Part shown: one piece after another, positions 57,065 through 64,000 of the stretch | Numbering within the stretch: position 1 is the first letter of the stretch | How the letters are laid out: each line of letters begins with the position of its first letter | DNA from: JBFHQE01 sp041592335 | GTDB lineage: Bacteria; Pseudomonadota; Gammaproteobacteria; Thiohalobacterales; Thiohalobacteraceae | Reading direction: 5' to 3' | DNA: 64,000 bases | Assembly: GCA_041592335.1 (NCBI GenBank) | Contig: JBFHQE010000010.1 | Location: 47,669 to 111,668 of the forward strand | Position numbers and translations under genes: made by a program | The notes under the pieces: generated by a model | Databases searched by the model: none | What the model saw: only the letters and a program-made list of their open reading frames with translations | Told to the model about the DNA's origin: nothing

Positions 57065-57529
57065 ATGCGAAAGCTTCTCACTATCTTCACCATTTTGGCA
57101 AGTGTTTCCGGCTGCGCCAACCTTGATTTCGATAAGAAAATTCCGTTTGTGTATCGCATCGATGTGCAACAGGGCAACGTGCTGGAGCAGAACGAAGTCA
57201 ACCAGTTACGCCCGGGAATGTCCCGCCGCGAGGTCCAGTATGCCCTCGGCAGCCCGCTGATCATTGATACATTCAATGAGGATCGCTGGGATTACCTGTA
57301 TCGAATGGAGCCGGGCGCCGGTAAAACCGAGGTGCAGCAACTCAGCCTGTTTTTCAGCGATGACAAATTAACCGAGATTCGCGGCACCGTTCGCCCCGAG
57401 GATAACCCCAAACAGGAAACCACCCAGGACAGCAAAACCGTTGTGGTGCCCTACCAGGAACGTGAGCCCGAAGGTTACCTGAGTCGCCTGTGGCGCTGGA
57501 TTACCTTCAAGAAGAAAGAAGAGTTTTAA
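57065..57529 (+). CDS. bamE: outer membrane assembly lipoprotein BamE
   Basis: 154 residues. Lipoprotein signal with lipobox VSGC; SmpA/OmlA fold with LRPGMSRREVQYALGSP and WDYLYRM. Part of the BAM complex that folds outer-membrane proteins. C-terminal extension of about 40 residues is Lys/Glu rich. Confidence 0.96.
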   Translation: MRKLLTIFTILASVSGCANLDFDKKIPFVYRIDVQQGNVLEQNEVNQLRPGMSRREVQYALGSPLIIDTFNEDRWDYLYRMEPGAGKTEVQQLSLFFSDDKLTEIRGTVRPEDNPKQETTQDSKTVVVPYQEREPEGYLSRLWRWITFKKKEEF

Positions 57530-57535
57530 GATAAC

Positions 57536-57555
57536 GAGTGTCCGTCCGGACACTC
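57536..57555. terminator. hairpin between convergent bamE and ratB
   Basis: GAGTGTCCG / CGGACACTC perfect arms with almost no spare loop, placed between two converging genes. No T tract, so a rho-independent role is uncertain. Confidence 0.5.
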
Positions 57556-57557
57556 GG

Positions 57558-57881
57558 CTACTCATCCAGGGAGCCGCCACCTTTTTTCATCTTTTTCCCC
57601 TCGGCGGCGCGCTGTTTGCGCACCTCCTTGGGGTCGGCAATCAGTGGCCGGTAAATTTCCACCCGGTCACCGGAACGCAGCACTTCATTCAATTTCTTTA
57701 ACTTGCCGAAGATGCCGATCTTCTGTTGCGCCAGATCGATATCCGGATAACGTTCGAGAATACCGGATTCCCTGATCGCCAGCTCGGCGGTACTGCCTTC
57801 AGGCACCTCCAGCTTGAGAATAAGCTGGTCGTCGGGCAAGGCATAGGCCACTTCTACCGGGATTGCCTTAACGTTTGCCAT
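57558..57881 (-). CDS. ratB: RnfH/RatB family ubiquitin-like protein
   Basis: 107 residues from the ATG at 57881 (MANVKAIPVEVAYALPD). Small beta-grasp protein (UPF0125) with GDRVEIYRPL and a Lys-rich tail. Overlaps ratA by 14 nt, the conserved ratA-ratB pair. The cellular role is not settled; the earlier link to Rnf electron transport comes from neighbours in other species. Confidence 0.92.
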   Translation of the reverse strand: MANVKAIPVEVAYALPDDQLILKLEVPEGSTAELAIRESGILERYPDIDLAQQKIGIFGKLKKLNEVLRSGDRVEIYRPLIADPKEVRKQRAAEGKKMKKGGGSLDE

Positions 57882-58308
57882 AGACTTCCCTCGCGCGTTC
57901 GTGAAAGGCATCCACCAGGGTATTGGCGATCTGGCTGAAAATCGGGCCGACCATCATGCTCAACATCCGGTTCGAGAATTCAAACTCCAGATCCAGTAAC
58001 ACCTTGCAGGCATTACCATCGCCCAGCGATTCGAATCGCCAGAACCCTTCCAGGTGCTTGAACGGCCCATCCAGCAACCGAATCTCGATCATCTTGTCTT
58101 TCTGGTGACGATTGTGAGTTGTGAATGCCTTGTGCAAGCTTCCCTTTTTAATTTCAATCATCCCCTTCATTTCATCCTGGCCACGTTCCAGCACCCGGGA
58201 CTGACTGCACCAGGGTAGAAAATCCGCATAGGCATCAATATCCGTCACCAGGGCAAACATCTCCGCCGGGCTGTACATCACCAGGGCTGAAGTATTGATC
58301 GCTGTCAT
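57868..58308 (-). CDS. ratA: RatA-type START/coenzyme Q-binding protein
   Basis: 146 residues from the ATG at 58308. START-like fold with MYSPAEMFALVTDIDAYADFLPWC near the N-terminus. Homologous to eukaryotic Coq10 and E. coli RatA; binding of quinone or ribosomal subunits has been proposed for relatives. The ATG overlaps the NSS transporter stop (ATGA). Confidence 0.92.
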   Translation of the reverse strand: MTAINTSALVMYSPAEMFALVTDIDAYADFLPWCSQSRVLERGQDEMKGMIEIKKGSLHKAFTTHNRHQKDKMIEIRLLDGPFKHLEGFWRFESLGDGNACKVLLDLEFEFSNRMLSMMVGPIFSQIANTLVDAFHERAREVYGKR

Positions 58309-59729
58309 GCAATATAACCAAGTAAACCCGTAACGTTTAAAAATACCGCAATAATAGCGACCGGCGTAATGTAACGCATGATGAACCGCCACAGACCATA
58401 GAGCCATTCATACTTGATCGCCAGTTCGGCACGACTGGATTCCTTCGACATTACCCATACGGCAAAGATAGAGATAAACAGCCCACCCAGCGGCAACATA
58501 AAGTTTGCGGTCAGGATATCGAACACATCAAACAGGCCATCTGACTTTTTCTGCCCCAGGAATTCAAAACTGAATGACCATTTGTTAAACGACAGCACGG
58601 TGATAATGCCGAGTAACCATATCAGCAAACCAACCAGGGTCGTTGCCCGGGTTCGCCGCATACCATGATTTTCCACCAGCCAGGCCACGGCCGGTTCGAT
58701 CAGGGAAATCGCCGAACTCCAGGCGGCAAACACCAGCAGGACGAAGAACAAAGTACCGAATAGTGTGCCAAGCGGCATATGCCCGAAGGCCAGCGGCAAC
58801 GTCTGGAAGATCAGCCCCGGCCCTGCCCCGGGCGCCAGACCATTGGCAAACACAATTGGGAAAATCGCCAGACCGGCAATCAGCGCAACCACCGTGTCCA
58901 TAATCGCCACGGCAAACGACATCTTGGCGATCGATGCGGTATGCGAGAGATAGGAGCCATACACCATGATGGCGCCCATGCCGAGACTCAGAGTGAAGAA
59001 GGCATGCCCAAGGGCAGTCAATACCCCCCCGGCGCTGAACTCGCACCGTTCGGGCGTGCAATCCGGGTAGAACAACGCCTTGAAGTCGACATCGAACATA
59101 AAGTGCAGGCCCTGCTCAAAGGAGCCGGTATTCATCGCATAGCCGAGCATCATTAATAACAGGATGAACAAAGTCGGCATAAGGAACCGCACCGCCTTTT
59201 CCAACCCACTTTGCACACCGCGCGCGACCACCACGATGGTCATCACCATAAAGATGGTATGCCAGGCCAGAATACGTTCCGGGTCACTGACCAGACTGAC
59301 AAAAATATGTTGCACCCCGTCGCTGGTGGCCCCCTGGAATGCCCCGGAACCGACCCGGAATACATAGGCCAGTGCCCACCCTGCGATGACACTGTAATAA
59401 GAAAGGATAATGAAGCCGGCGACCATCCCCGCCCAGCCCAGCAACTGCCAGAGCTTGCTCTTGCCCTCTTCTTCCGCCAGGCTGCGCATGGTGTTGATCG
59501 GGCTCTGACGGCCGCGCCGACCCAGCATGATCTCGGCAATCATGACCGGGATACCGATCAGCGCGATACAACCCAGATATACAATGACAAAGGCCCCGCC
59601 ACCGTTCTCGCCAGTGATGTAGGGAAACTTCCAGATATTACCCAGTCCAACCGCCGAACCGGTCGCCGCCAGAATAAAGGCCAGCCGGGACGACCATTCG
59701 CCATGAATCGATTTTCGACGCGTTGTCAT
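58305..59729 (-). CDS. neurotransmitter:sodium symporter (NSS) family transporter
   Basis: 474 residues from the ATG at 59729, preceded by GGGAG. About 12 helices; sodium-site motif FILAATGSAVGLGNIWKFPY and NGGGAFVIVY at the N-terminus. Probably sodium-coupled uptake of an amino acid or similar; the substrate cannot be read from the sequence. Overlap with ratA implies co-transcription. Divergent from smpB. Confidence 0.93.
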   Translation of the reverse strand: MTTRRKSIHGEWSSRLAFILAATGSAVGLGNIWKFPYITGENGGGAFVIVYLGCIALIGIPVMIAEIMLGRRGRQSPINTMRSLAEEEGKSKLWQLLGWAGMVAGFIILSYYSVIAGWALAYVFRVGSGAFQGATSDGVQHIFVSLVSDPERILAWHTIFMVMTIVVVARGVQSGLEKAVRFLMPTLFILLLMMLGYAMNTGSFEQGLHFMFDVDFKALFYPDCTPERCEFSAGGVLTALGHAFFTLSLGMGAIMVYGSYLSHTASIAKMSFAVAIMDTVVALIAGLAIFPIVFANGLAPGAGPGLIFQTLPLAFGHMPLGTLFGTLFFVLLVFAAWSSAISLIEPAVAWLVENHGMRRTRATTLVGLLIWLLGIITVLSFNKWSFSFEFLGQKKSDGLFDVFDILTANFMLPLGGLFISIFAVWVMSKESSRAELAIKYEWLYGLWRFIMRYITPVAIIAVFLNVTGLLGYIA

Positions 59730-59826
59730 GTGAGGCTCCCCGTGCTTTTTTCTGGAATGTTGCCATTGTCGACAAAAAAGCACGGATACTCAACACCTTG
59801 GGCCACATTGCGTATAATGCGCCGCC

Positions 59827-60306
59827 ATGGGAAAGAAAACCGCCAAAACCAAGTCCAGCAGTAGCACCATCGCCCTCAACAAGAAGGCGCGCCACGAATT
59901 TTCCATCGAGGATAAATTCGAATGCGGCATGGTGCTGGAAGGCTGGGAAGTGAAGAGTCTGCGTGCCGGCAAGGTGCAGATCGTGGATAGCTACGTGTTC
60001 GTCAAAAACGGTGAAGTATACGTATCAAATCTACTGATCACCCCGCTGCAGACTGCCTCTACCCACATCAACCCCGAACCGACCCGGGTGCGTAAACTGC
60101 TGCTGCACCGCGACCAGATCGACAAATTGATCGGCGCCGTCGAGCGCAAAGGCTACACCCTAGTGCCGACCGCCATGTACTGGAGCCGCGGCAAGGCCAA
60201 GCTGGAAATCGGTCTGGCCAAGGGCAAGAAAGCCCACGACAAACGCGCAGCCGAGAAAGACCGGGATTGGGCGCGGGAAAAGGCACGGATTCTGAAACAT
60301 GGCTAG
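59827..60306 (+). CDS. smpB: SsrA-binding protein SmpB
   Basis: 159 residues. Binds tmRNA and alanyl-tRNA complex to rescue stalled ribosomes. Motifs FECGMVLEGWEVKSLRAGK and a basic C-terminal tail (KRAAEKDRDWAREKARILK). Its RNA partner ssrA lies 150 nt downstream. Confidence 0.97.
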   Translation: MGKKTAKTKSSSSTIALNKKARHEFSIEDKFECGMVLEGWEVKSLRAGKVQIVDSYVFVKNGEVYVSNLLITPLQTASTHINPEPTRVRKLLLHRDQIDKLIGAVERKGYTLVPTAMYWSRGKAKLEIGLAKGKKAHDKRAAEKDRDWAREKARILKHG

Positions 60307-60322
60307 AACTATCAATCTAAAC

Positions 60323-60392
60323 CGTCATACCGGCGAACGCCGGTATCCAGGGGTGTTCGTAAAAATAGATTCCCGCCTTCGCGGGAATGACG
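60323..60392. repeat. composite palindromic repeat between smpB and ssrA
   Basis: About 70 bp bounded by CGTCAT / ATGACG and holding two perfect hairpins, ATACCGGCG-AACGCCGGTAT and ATTCCCGCC-TTCGCGGGAAT. The second is the common dRS3-like bacterial repeat. May act as smpB terminator-like structure. Confidence 0.8.
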
Positions 60393-60407
60393 ATTTATTT
60401 AGACTTC

Positions 60408-60436
60408 GTGAATAAACCCTTGAACTTCTCTATAAT
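60408..60436 (+). promoter_or_regulatory. ssrA promoter, perfect -10
   Basis: TATAAT at 60431-60436 matches the consensus fully; the -35 region is weak. The start would be near 60443, leaving about 16 nt to be trimmed from the precursor. Confidence 0.55.
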
Positions 60437-60458
60437 ACCCCCACTCTAAGGAGTACTT

Positions 60459-60817
60459 GGGGGCGACCTGGCTTCGACGTGGGTTGCAAAACCTGAGGTG
60501 CATGCCGAGTGGCAGAAACTCGTAAATCAGCTGCAAATCTATAGTTGCCAACGACGACAACTACGCACTCGCTGCTTAAAACCCAGTAGGGTGCCGTCTC
60601 ACTGAAGCCGTGCCTATGCGTTCAGGTTAGAGGCGTCGATTCTCATAGGATCGCGGTGACGCTTGTTCGGGGTAGATCCGTTAAAACCTAACCGAAATCG
60701 CTTCTGGTTTTCCCTGCCCGTCGGGTAGCCAGGGGTTAAATAAATAGACTGGATAAGCATGTAGTACCAACGGCAGAGGGCTTGCGGACGCGGGTTCGAT
60801 TCCCGCCGCCTCCACCA
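60459..60817 (+). ncRNA. ssrA: transfer-messenger RNA (tmRNA)
   Basis: 359 nt. The 5' GGGGGCG pairs with CGCCTCC before the encoded ACCA; the T arm GGGTTCGATTCCC is intact. The tag frame at 60547-60579 encodes ANDDNYALAA followed by TAA, a typical gammaproteobacterial tag. Works with SmpB. Confidence 0.96.
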
Positions 60818-60822
60818 AATTG

Positions 60823-60852
60823 ATGCCCCGGAGCTCCGGGGCATTTTATTTT
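60823..60852 (+). terminator. rho-independent terminator of ssrA
   Basis: ATGCCCCGGA / TCCGGGGCAT stem directly after the tmRNA 3' end, followed by TTTATTTT. Confidence 0.88.
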
Positions 60853-60878
60853 AAGGAGACCAAGCAGGTTCGCCTTTC

Positions 60879-62171
60879 TTACTGAACCATGGCCATTCGC
60901 GATCGAATACCTTCTATTACTGCCATAAATGTTCTTTCAGGCATTTCTGTCCTGGCAGCTATCGCAACCACTTCCTCGATTACCAGATCAATTCGACTCA
61001 TTAAATCAGAGAACAGACTATCCATATCCTGTTTTGCCAGTCCGGCTTTCTTACCCGTCTGGAAAAAATGCCTGACCTGGATTTGATTCATGCGGTAATA
61101 ACGTTTGTCTCCAATAGATATCGCCATCTTGCTTTTCTGTAACGGAAGCTGCGAATAAGGCGATATCGACATGACATCATAGAGCGGCGTCAGCCGGTAG
61201 CCACCGGGCGAAATAAATATCGAGAAATTTTTGGCATGGCCATCAATAGCGGCCAATAGCCAGAATACGATCTGGGCCTTCATAAAGGCAAGGCGGTCCT
61301 TGAATGGATCGACTGCCCCATTCAAAAAGGCCATTACATCAAGAATGCCGGGGCCACCGTCACTCTCATATTTTCTGTGCGAAGGCGTACCTAATGCCTG
61401 GCAAAGATCCTCCTGCGGCAGGCGATACAACACATCTTCTCGCCAGCTGCGGTCAAATCTTTCTACGACAATAACGGGCTTGCCATCAAAGTGCATGACA
61501 TCTGCCTTGGTCGTCTCTAACCCCAGGGCCCGACAAAGCTGTAAACAAAACCATTCATTCCAGGGCGTATCGGAAAAGTCCGCCCCGTTTGGCCCCTCCT
61601 TCATTACGGGTTTGAAAATATGGGATGTCGGTGTTGGTCCCAACGGCAGCTGCCATCGATCATCAACTCTGAGAAACGCTGTCTTCTCCTGCATCCCGGC
61701 GAGTGAGATGCGAAAATCATCTTCTTCCGCTGTCATGCCCAATGGATTATTAGCCAGTGCGGCCAACCGTGTCGCGATCTCTTCATCCGATACAGGCCGG
61801 TAGACCATTTTCGCGGGATCTCCGGGATCTTCTCCTTCCCGTACAAACCGTAGCGCCCCCATGCAATCGCGCCCAATGACACTCAATAGGTCAAAGACAC
61901 CGGCACTTTCAGCCTGCTCGCGGGCCGCAATCTTGTCGCGCACCGATTGGGCATCCGGTAACAGCCCGTCGAAATAACTATTGGCTTCATCACCCGACCA
62001 GATACGATCGGACAACGGCATGGCGACCGAGATCGGAAATGACCGCTCTGATACGAGCCAGTCTGGATCATAACGGAAGGAACTCGCCCCATCCGGCGCA
62101 CGGACATAGCGGCCCACTTTGCTTGAGCCGATATATACATCCAGTGCGCGCGCCAGACGTTTACGCCCCAT
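60879..62171 (-). CDS. hipA: HipA-family serine/threonine kinase toxin
   Basis: 430 residues. N-terminal HipA domain (Couple_hipA type) and C-terminal kinase domain with DGHAKNFSIF and metal-binding PLYDVMS. Relatives phosphorylate glutamyl-tRNA synthetase and cause dormancy. 2 nt after the antitoxin gene. Lies just beyond ssrA in a region looking acquired. Confidence 0.93.
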   Translation of the reverse strand: MGRKRLARALDVYIGSSKVGRYVRAPDGASSFRYDPDWLVSERSFPISVAMPLSDRIWSGDEANSYFDGLLPDAQSVRDKIAAREQAESAGVFDLLSVIGRDCMGALRFVREGEDPGDPAKMVYRPVSDEEIATRLAALANNPLGMTAEEDDFRISLAGMQEKTAFLRVDDRWQLPLGPTPTSHIFKPVMKEGPNGADFSDTPWNEWFCLQLCRALGLETTKADVMHFDGKPVIVVERFDRSWREDVLYRLPQEDLCQALGTPSHRKYESDGGPGILDVMAFLNGAVDPFKDRLAFMKAQIVFWLLAAIDGHAKNFSIFISPGGYRLTPLYDVMSISPYSQLPLQKSKMAISIGDKRYYRMNQIQVRHFFQTGKKAGLAKQDMDSLFSDLMSRIDLVIEEVVAIAARTEMPERTFMAVIEGIRSRMAMVQ

Positions 62172-62173
62172 GT

Positions 62174-62419
62174 TCAGTAATCCATGGGGTCGAATTCATC
62201 TTTACGACGCTGGACGATGGACAGGTCCAGATCCAATGCAGCGAGCACCCGTATCAGGGTATCCAACCTCGCCGAAGTCGCACCATTTTCCAGGTCAGAA
62301 ACAAGCGCCTGGCGAATTACAGCTTTCTGGGCCACATCCACTTGTCGCAAGGCCTTTTTTTTGCGCGCATTACGTATTGCAGCACCTAGATCACTGTTAT
62401 TCCTGATTATTCTAGCCAT
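62174..62419 (-). CDS. hipB: HipB-like antitoxin, XRE-type DNA-binding protein
   Basis: 81 residues. A single Cro/C1 helix-turn-helix (LRQVDVAQKAVIRQALVSDLENG split over residues 25-47) and a short C-terminal tail. Should neutralise HipA and repress the pair at the palindromes upstream. Confidence 0.9.
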   Translation of the reverse strand: MARIIRNNSDLGAAIRNARKKKALRQVDVAQKAVIRQALVSDLENGATSARLDTLIRVLAALDLDLSIVQRRKDEFDPMDY

Positions 62420-62442
62420 ATTTCACCAAATACACGGTTAGT

Positions 62443-62501
62443 CGTATAAACTTTTTATATACGCTAATCCGTATTATGTCAATATATACGGTAAAACGTA
62501 T
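62443..62501. promoter_or_regulatory. palindromic operators upstream of hipBA
   Basis: CGTATA-N9-TATACG at 62443-62463 and ATACG-N6-CGTAT at 62486-62501 share the CGTAT half-site in an AT-rich stretch directly before hipB, as expected for autoregulatory sites. They differ from the E. coli TATCC-N8-GGATA operators. Confidence 0.6.
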
Positions 62502-62524
62502 TTATATAAAGACGCTCTCACGCC

Positions 62525-62557
62525 AAAAAAGAAAACGGCCCGAAGGCCGTTTTTATT
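62525..62557. terminator. bidirectional terminator
   Basis: AAAACGGCC / GGCCGTTTT stem with a CGAA loop and A/T tracts on both sides, located directly after the RTX gene and upstream of hipBA. Confidence 0.9.
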
Positions 62558-62577
62558 TTAATAGTCTTTATAGATTT

Positions 62578-64000
62578 CTAGGCCGCTTGCCAGGAAGTTG
62601 TAAGCGTAGGCGCCAACGCTTCCTGAAGTTCAGGTGAGAGATCTAACTCGCCTGCGGCGGGTGGAGAGAATGCCGCCATGGCATCAATCAATTGATCTAT
62701 CTGGCTATTCAATAATATGTAGCCATCACCGGATACAAACTCTTCTACTGCAGTTTGATCAGAAGCGAAATGACTGAATACACGCAAGCTATCTTCAGTT
62801 CCTATAATCGAAACAACCAGATCGTTATTGTCTCTTGAGAACCAAAGCTGATCATGAGCAACATTTGAATGAAAAATCACGGAATCGGTTTCAGCAATAT
62901 CAGTAGAATAATCGTAGATTAAGTCCTGACCGTCCCCTCTACCCATTTGATAACTATCGTTACCTTGCCCACCAAACAAGTAATCATTACCAGCACCAGA
63001 GTCGAAAGTATCGTCACCACCTAAACCGATTAACTGGTTACTCCCTGCATTGCCACGGATCACGTTATCCAGTTCGTTACCGGAGCCATTCAGGTTATTC
63101 GCGGCGACACCTGTCAGCGTCAGGTTCTCTACATTATCCGTCAGCGTATAGGTAATTGTGCTGCTGACGGTGTCAATACCCTCGCCTGCCAGCTCAGTGA
63201 CCACATCACCAATATCACCGACATAGTAAGTATCATTGCCCTCACCACCACTCATGATGTCAGCACCAAGACCACCGTTTAACCAGTCTCCGGCCGATCC
63301 GCCAATCAACGTGTCTTCTCCATCTCCGCCCGCCATGAAGGTATATCCATCACCGGCCGTCAACAAATCGTTACCACCATCTCCGAATAAATAGCTCTCG
63401 CCAATACCACCGGTCAGGTCATCATCGCCATCACCACCCCATAGAACTGAGTAAGCGCCTGCAGTAGTACTGCCGACCAGCGTGTCATTGCCGGCATCAC
63501 CATAGAGATACTCCCAGGCACCAACCACACCCGCTCCCGCTTCCAGGTAATCATCGCCATCACCGCCGCGCAGCGTATCCGTGCCCGCATTACCGTATAG
63601 ACGATCGTCACCACCCTGACCCAAAATGGTGTTATTCCCCGAATCGCCGTGAATCACATTCGCCAAGATGTTACCTGTTGCACTCTTGTTATCCGTAGCG
63701 ACACCCTGCAAGGTTAGATTATCTACATTATCCGTCAGCGTATAACTGATTGAGGCATAAACGGTATCTGAGCCTTCATCGGCAAGCTCAGTGACTACAT
63801 CACCCGCATCTTCGACATAATAGGTGTCATCACCCGCGCTACCACTCATTGAGTCAGTACCAGTGCCACCATCCATAATGTCATTACCGGCACCGCCCAC
63901 GAGGAGGTCATTGTCAGCACCACCCCGCAGCTCAGAGTCGCCTGGACCTGCGGTCAGCGTATCTTCTCCTCGACCGCCAAAAAGATAAGAGTAAGTATTC
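62578..64000 (-). CDS. RTX calcium-binding repeat exoprotein, N-terminus beyond window
   Basis: 474 residues are visible and the frame is open at base 64000. Many nonapeptides of the type GGxGxDxLx (GGAGNDIMD, GGDGDDDLT, GGEGNDTYY) bind calcium. A 69-residue module starting DTYYV occurs twice (63828-63622 and 63234-63028). A C-terminal HCBP-related segment (YQMGRGDGQDLIYDY onward) ends in a hydrophobic tail likely to act as a type I secretion signal. Could be an adhesin, enzyme or S-layer protein; the catalytic part, if any, is outside. Confidence 0.9.
   Translation of the reverse strand, partial: NTYSYLFGGRGEDTLTAGPGDSELRGGADNDLLVGGAGNDIMDGGTGTDSMSGSAGDDTYYVEDAGDVVTELADEGSDTVYASISYTLTDNVDNLTLQGVATDNKSATGNILANVIHGDSGNNTILGQGGDDRLYGNAGTDTLRGGDGDDYLEAGAGVVGAWEYLYGDAGNDTLVGSTTAGAYSVLWGGDGDDDLTGGIGESYLFGDGGNDLLTAGDGYTFMAGGDGEDTLIGGSAGDWLNGGLGADIMSGGEGNDTYYVGDIGDVVTELAGEGIDTVSSTITYTLTDNVENLTLTGVAANNLNGSGNELDNVIRGNAGSNQLIGLGGDDTFDSGAGNDYLFGGQGNDSYQMGRGDGQDLIYDYSTDIAETDSVIFHSNVAHDQLWFSRDNNDLVVSIIGTEDSLRVFSHFASDQTAVEEFVSGDGYILLNSQIDQLIDAMAAFSPPAAGELDLSPELQEALAPTLTTSWQAA

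Noticed and set aside
57536..57555. Strong terminator between bamE and ratB
   Set aside because: The stem is perfect but has no U tract; reported only with moderate confidence.
62578..64000. CRISPR-like regularity in the RTX gene
   Set aside because: The periodicity comes from in-frame Gly/Asp nonapeptide codons, not from identical repeats with unique spacers.

Overview
The window reads as a piece of a gammaproteobacterial chromosome, about 55% GC by eye. The main pointers are a Pseudomonas-type REP element, FtsH beginning MNDMAKN, the block recN / fur / bamE / ratA-ratB / smpB / ssrA, and a tmRNA tag ending ANDDNYALAA. The hydrogenase has the hynS-isp1-isp2-hynL layout known from purple sulfur bacteria such as Thiocapsa. 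I therefore infer a Chromatiales-like or sulfur-oxidising lineage able to grow without oxygen; the species cannot be named from this sequence.

Region 1 (1-8472), hydrogen metabolism. On the minus strand lie a maturation protease, a HupH-like protein, the [NiFe] small subunit, Isp1, Isp2, an unrecognised 148-residue protein and the large subunit, which runs off the left edge. Divergent from it are hypC-hypA-hypB-hypD. The region between the two operons carries two FNR/Dnr-type boxes. hypE and hypF are not in the window.

Region 2 (8473-19117), mixed and partly accessory. It holds a SulP transporter, initiator tRNA-Met, an NTF2-like protein, an aldolase/dehydrogenase fusion broken by an early amber codon, a small HIRAN-like exported protein, and a signalling set (YfiR, a CHASE8-like hybrid kinase, a WYL regulator, and an HTH-receiver protein).

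Region 3 (19118-34313), respiratory complex I. All 14 nuo genes are in order A to N on the minus strand, with nuoC and nuoD separate, followed by a DUF2818 gene. A small membrane protein gene diverges from nuoA behind its own FNR-like box.

Region 4 (34558-59783), housekeeping. It contains a glycine-zipper lipoprotein, tRNA-Leu(GAG), secG, tpiA, glmM, folP, ftsH, rlmE, yhbY, a DUF4149 gene, greA, carB, carA, dapB, dnaJ, dnaK, grpE, hrcA, nadK, recN, an unknown gene, fur, bamE, ratB, ratA and an NSS transporter. A CIRCE-like operator precedes hrcA and a heat-shock-like promoter precedes dnaK, so the chaperone block appears to have dual control.

Region 5 (59827-64000): smpB and ssrA (trans-translation), then a hipBA-type toxin-antitoxin pair and the C-terminal part of an RTX calcium-binding exoprotein. 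The position just behind ssrA is a classical site for acquired DNA, but no integrase is visible. Four families of dispersed palindromic repeats sit in intergenic gaps. No CRISPR array, rRNA or insertion sequence was seen.
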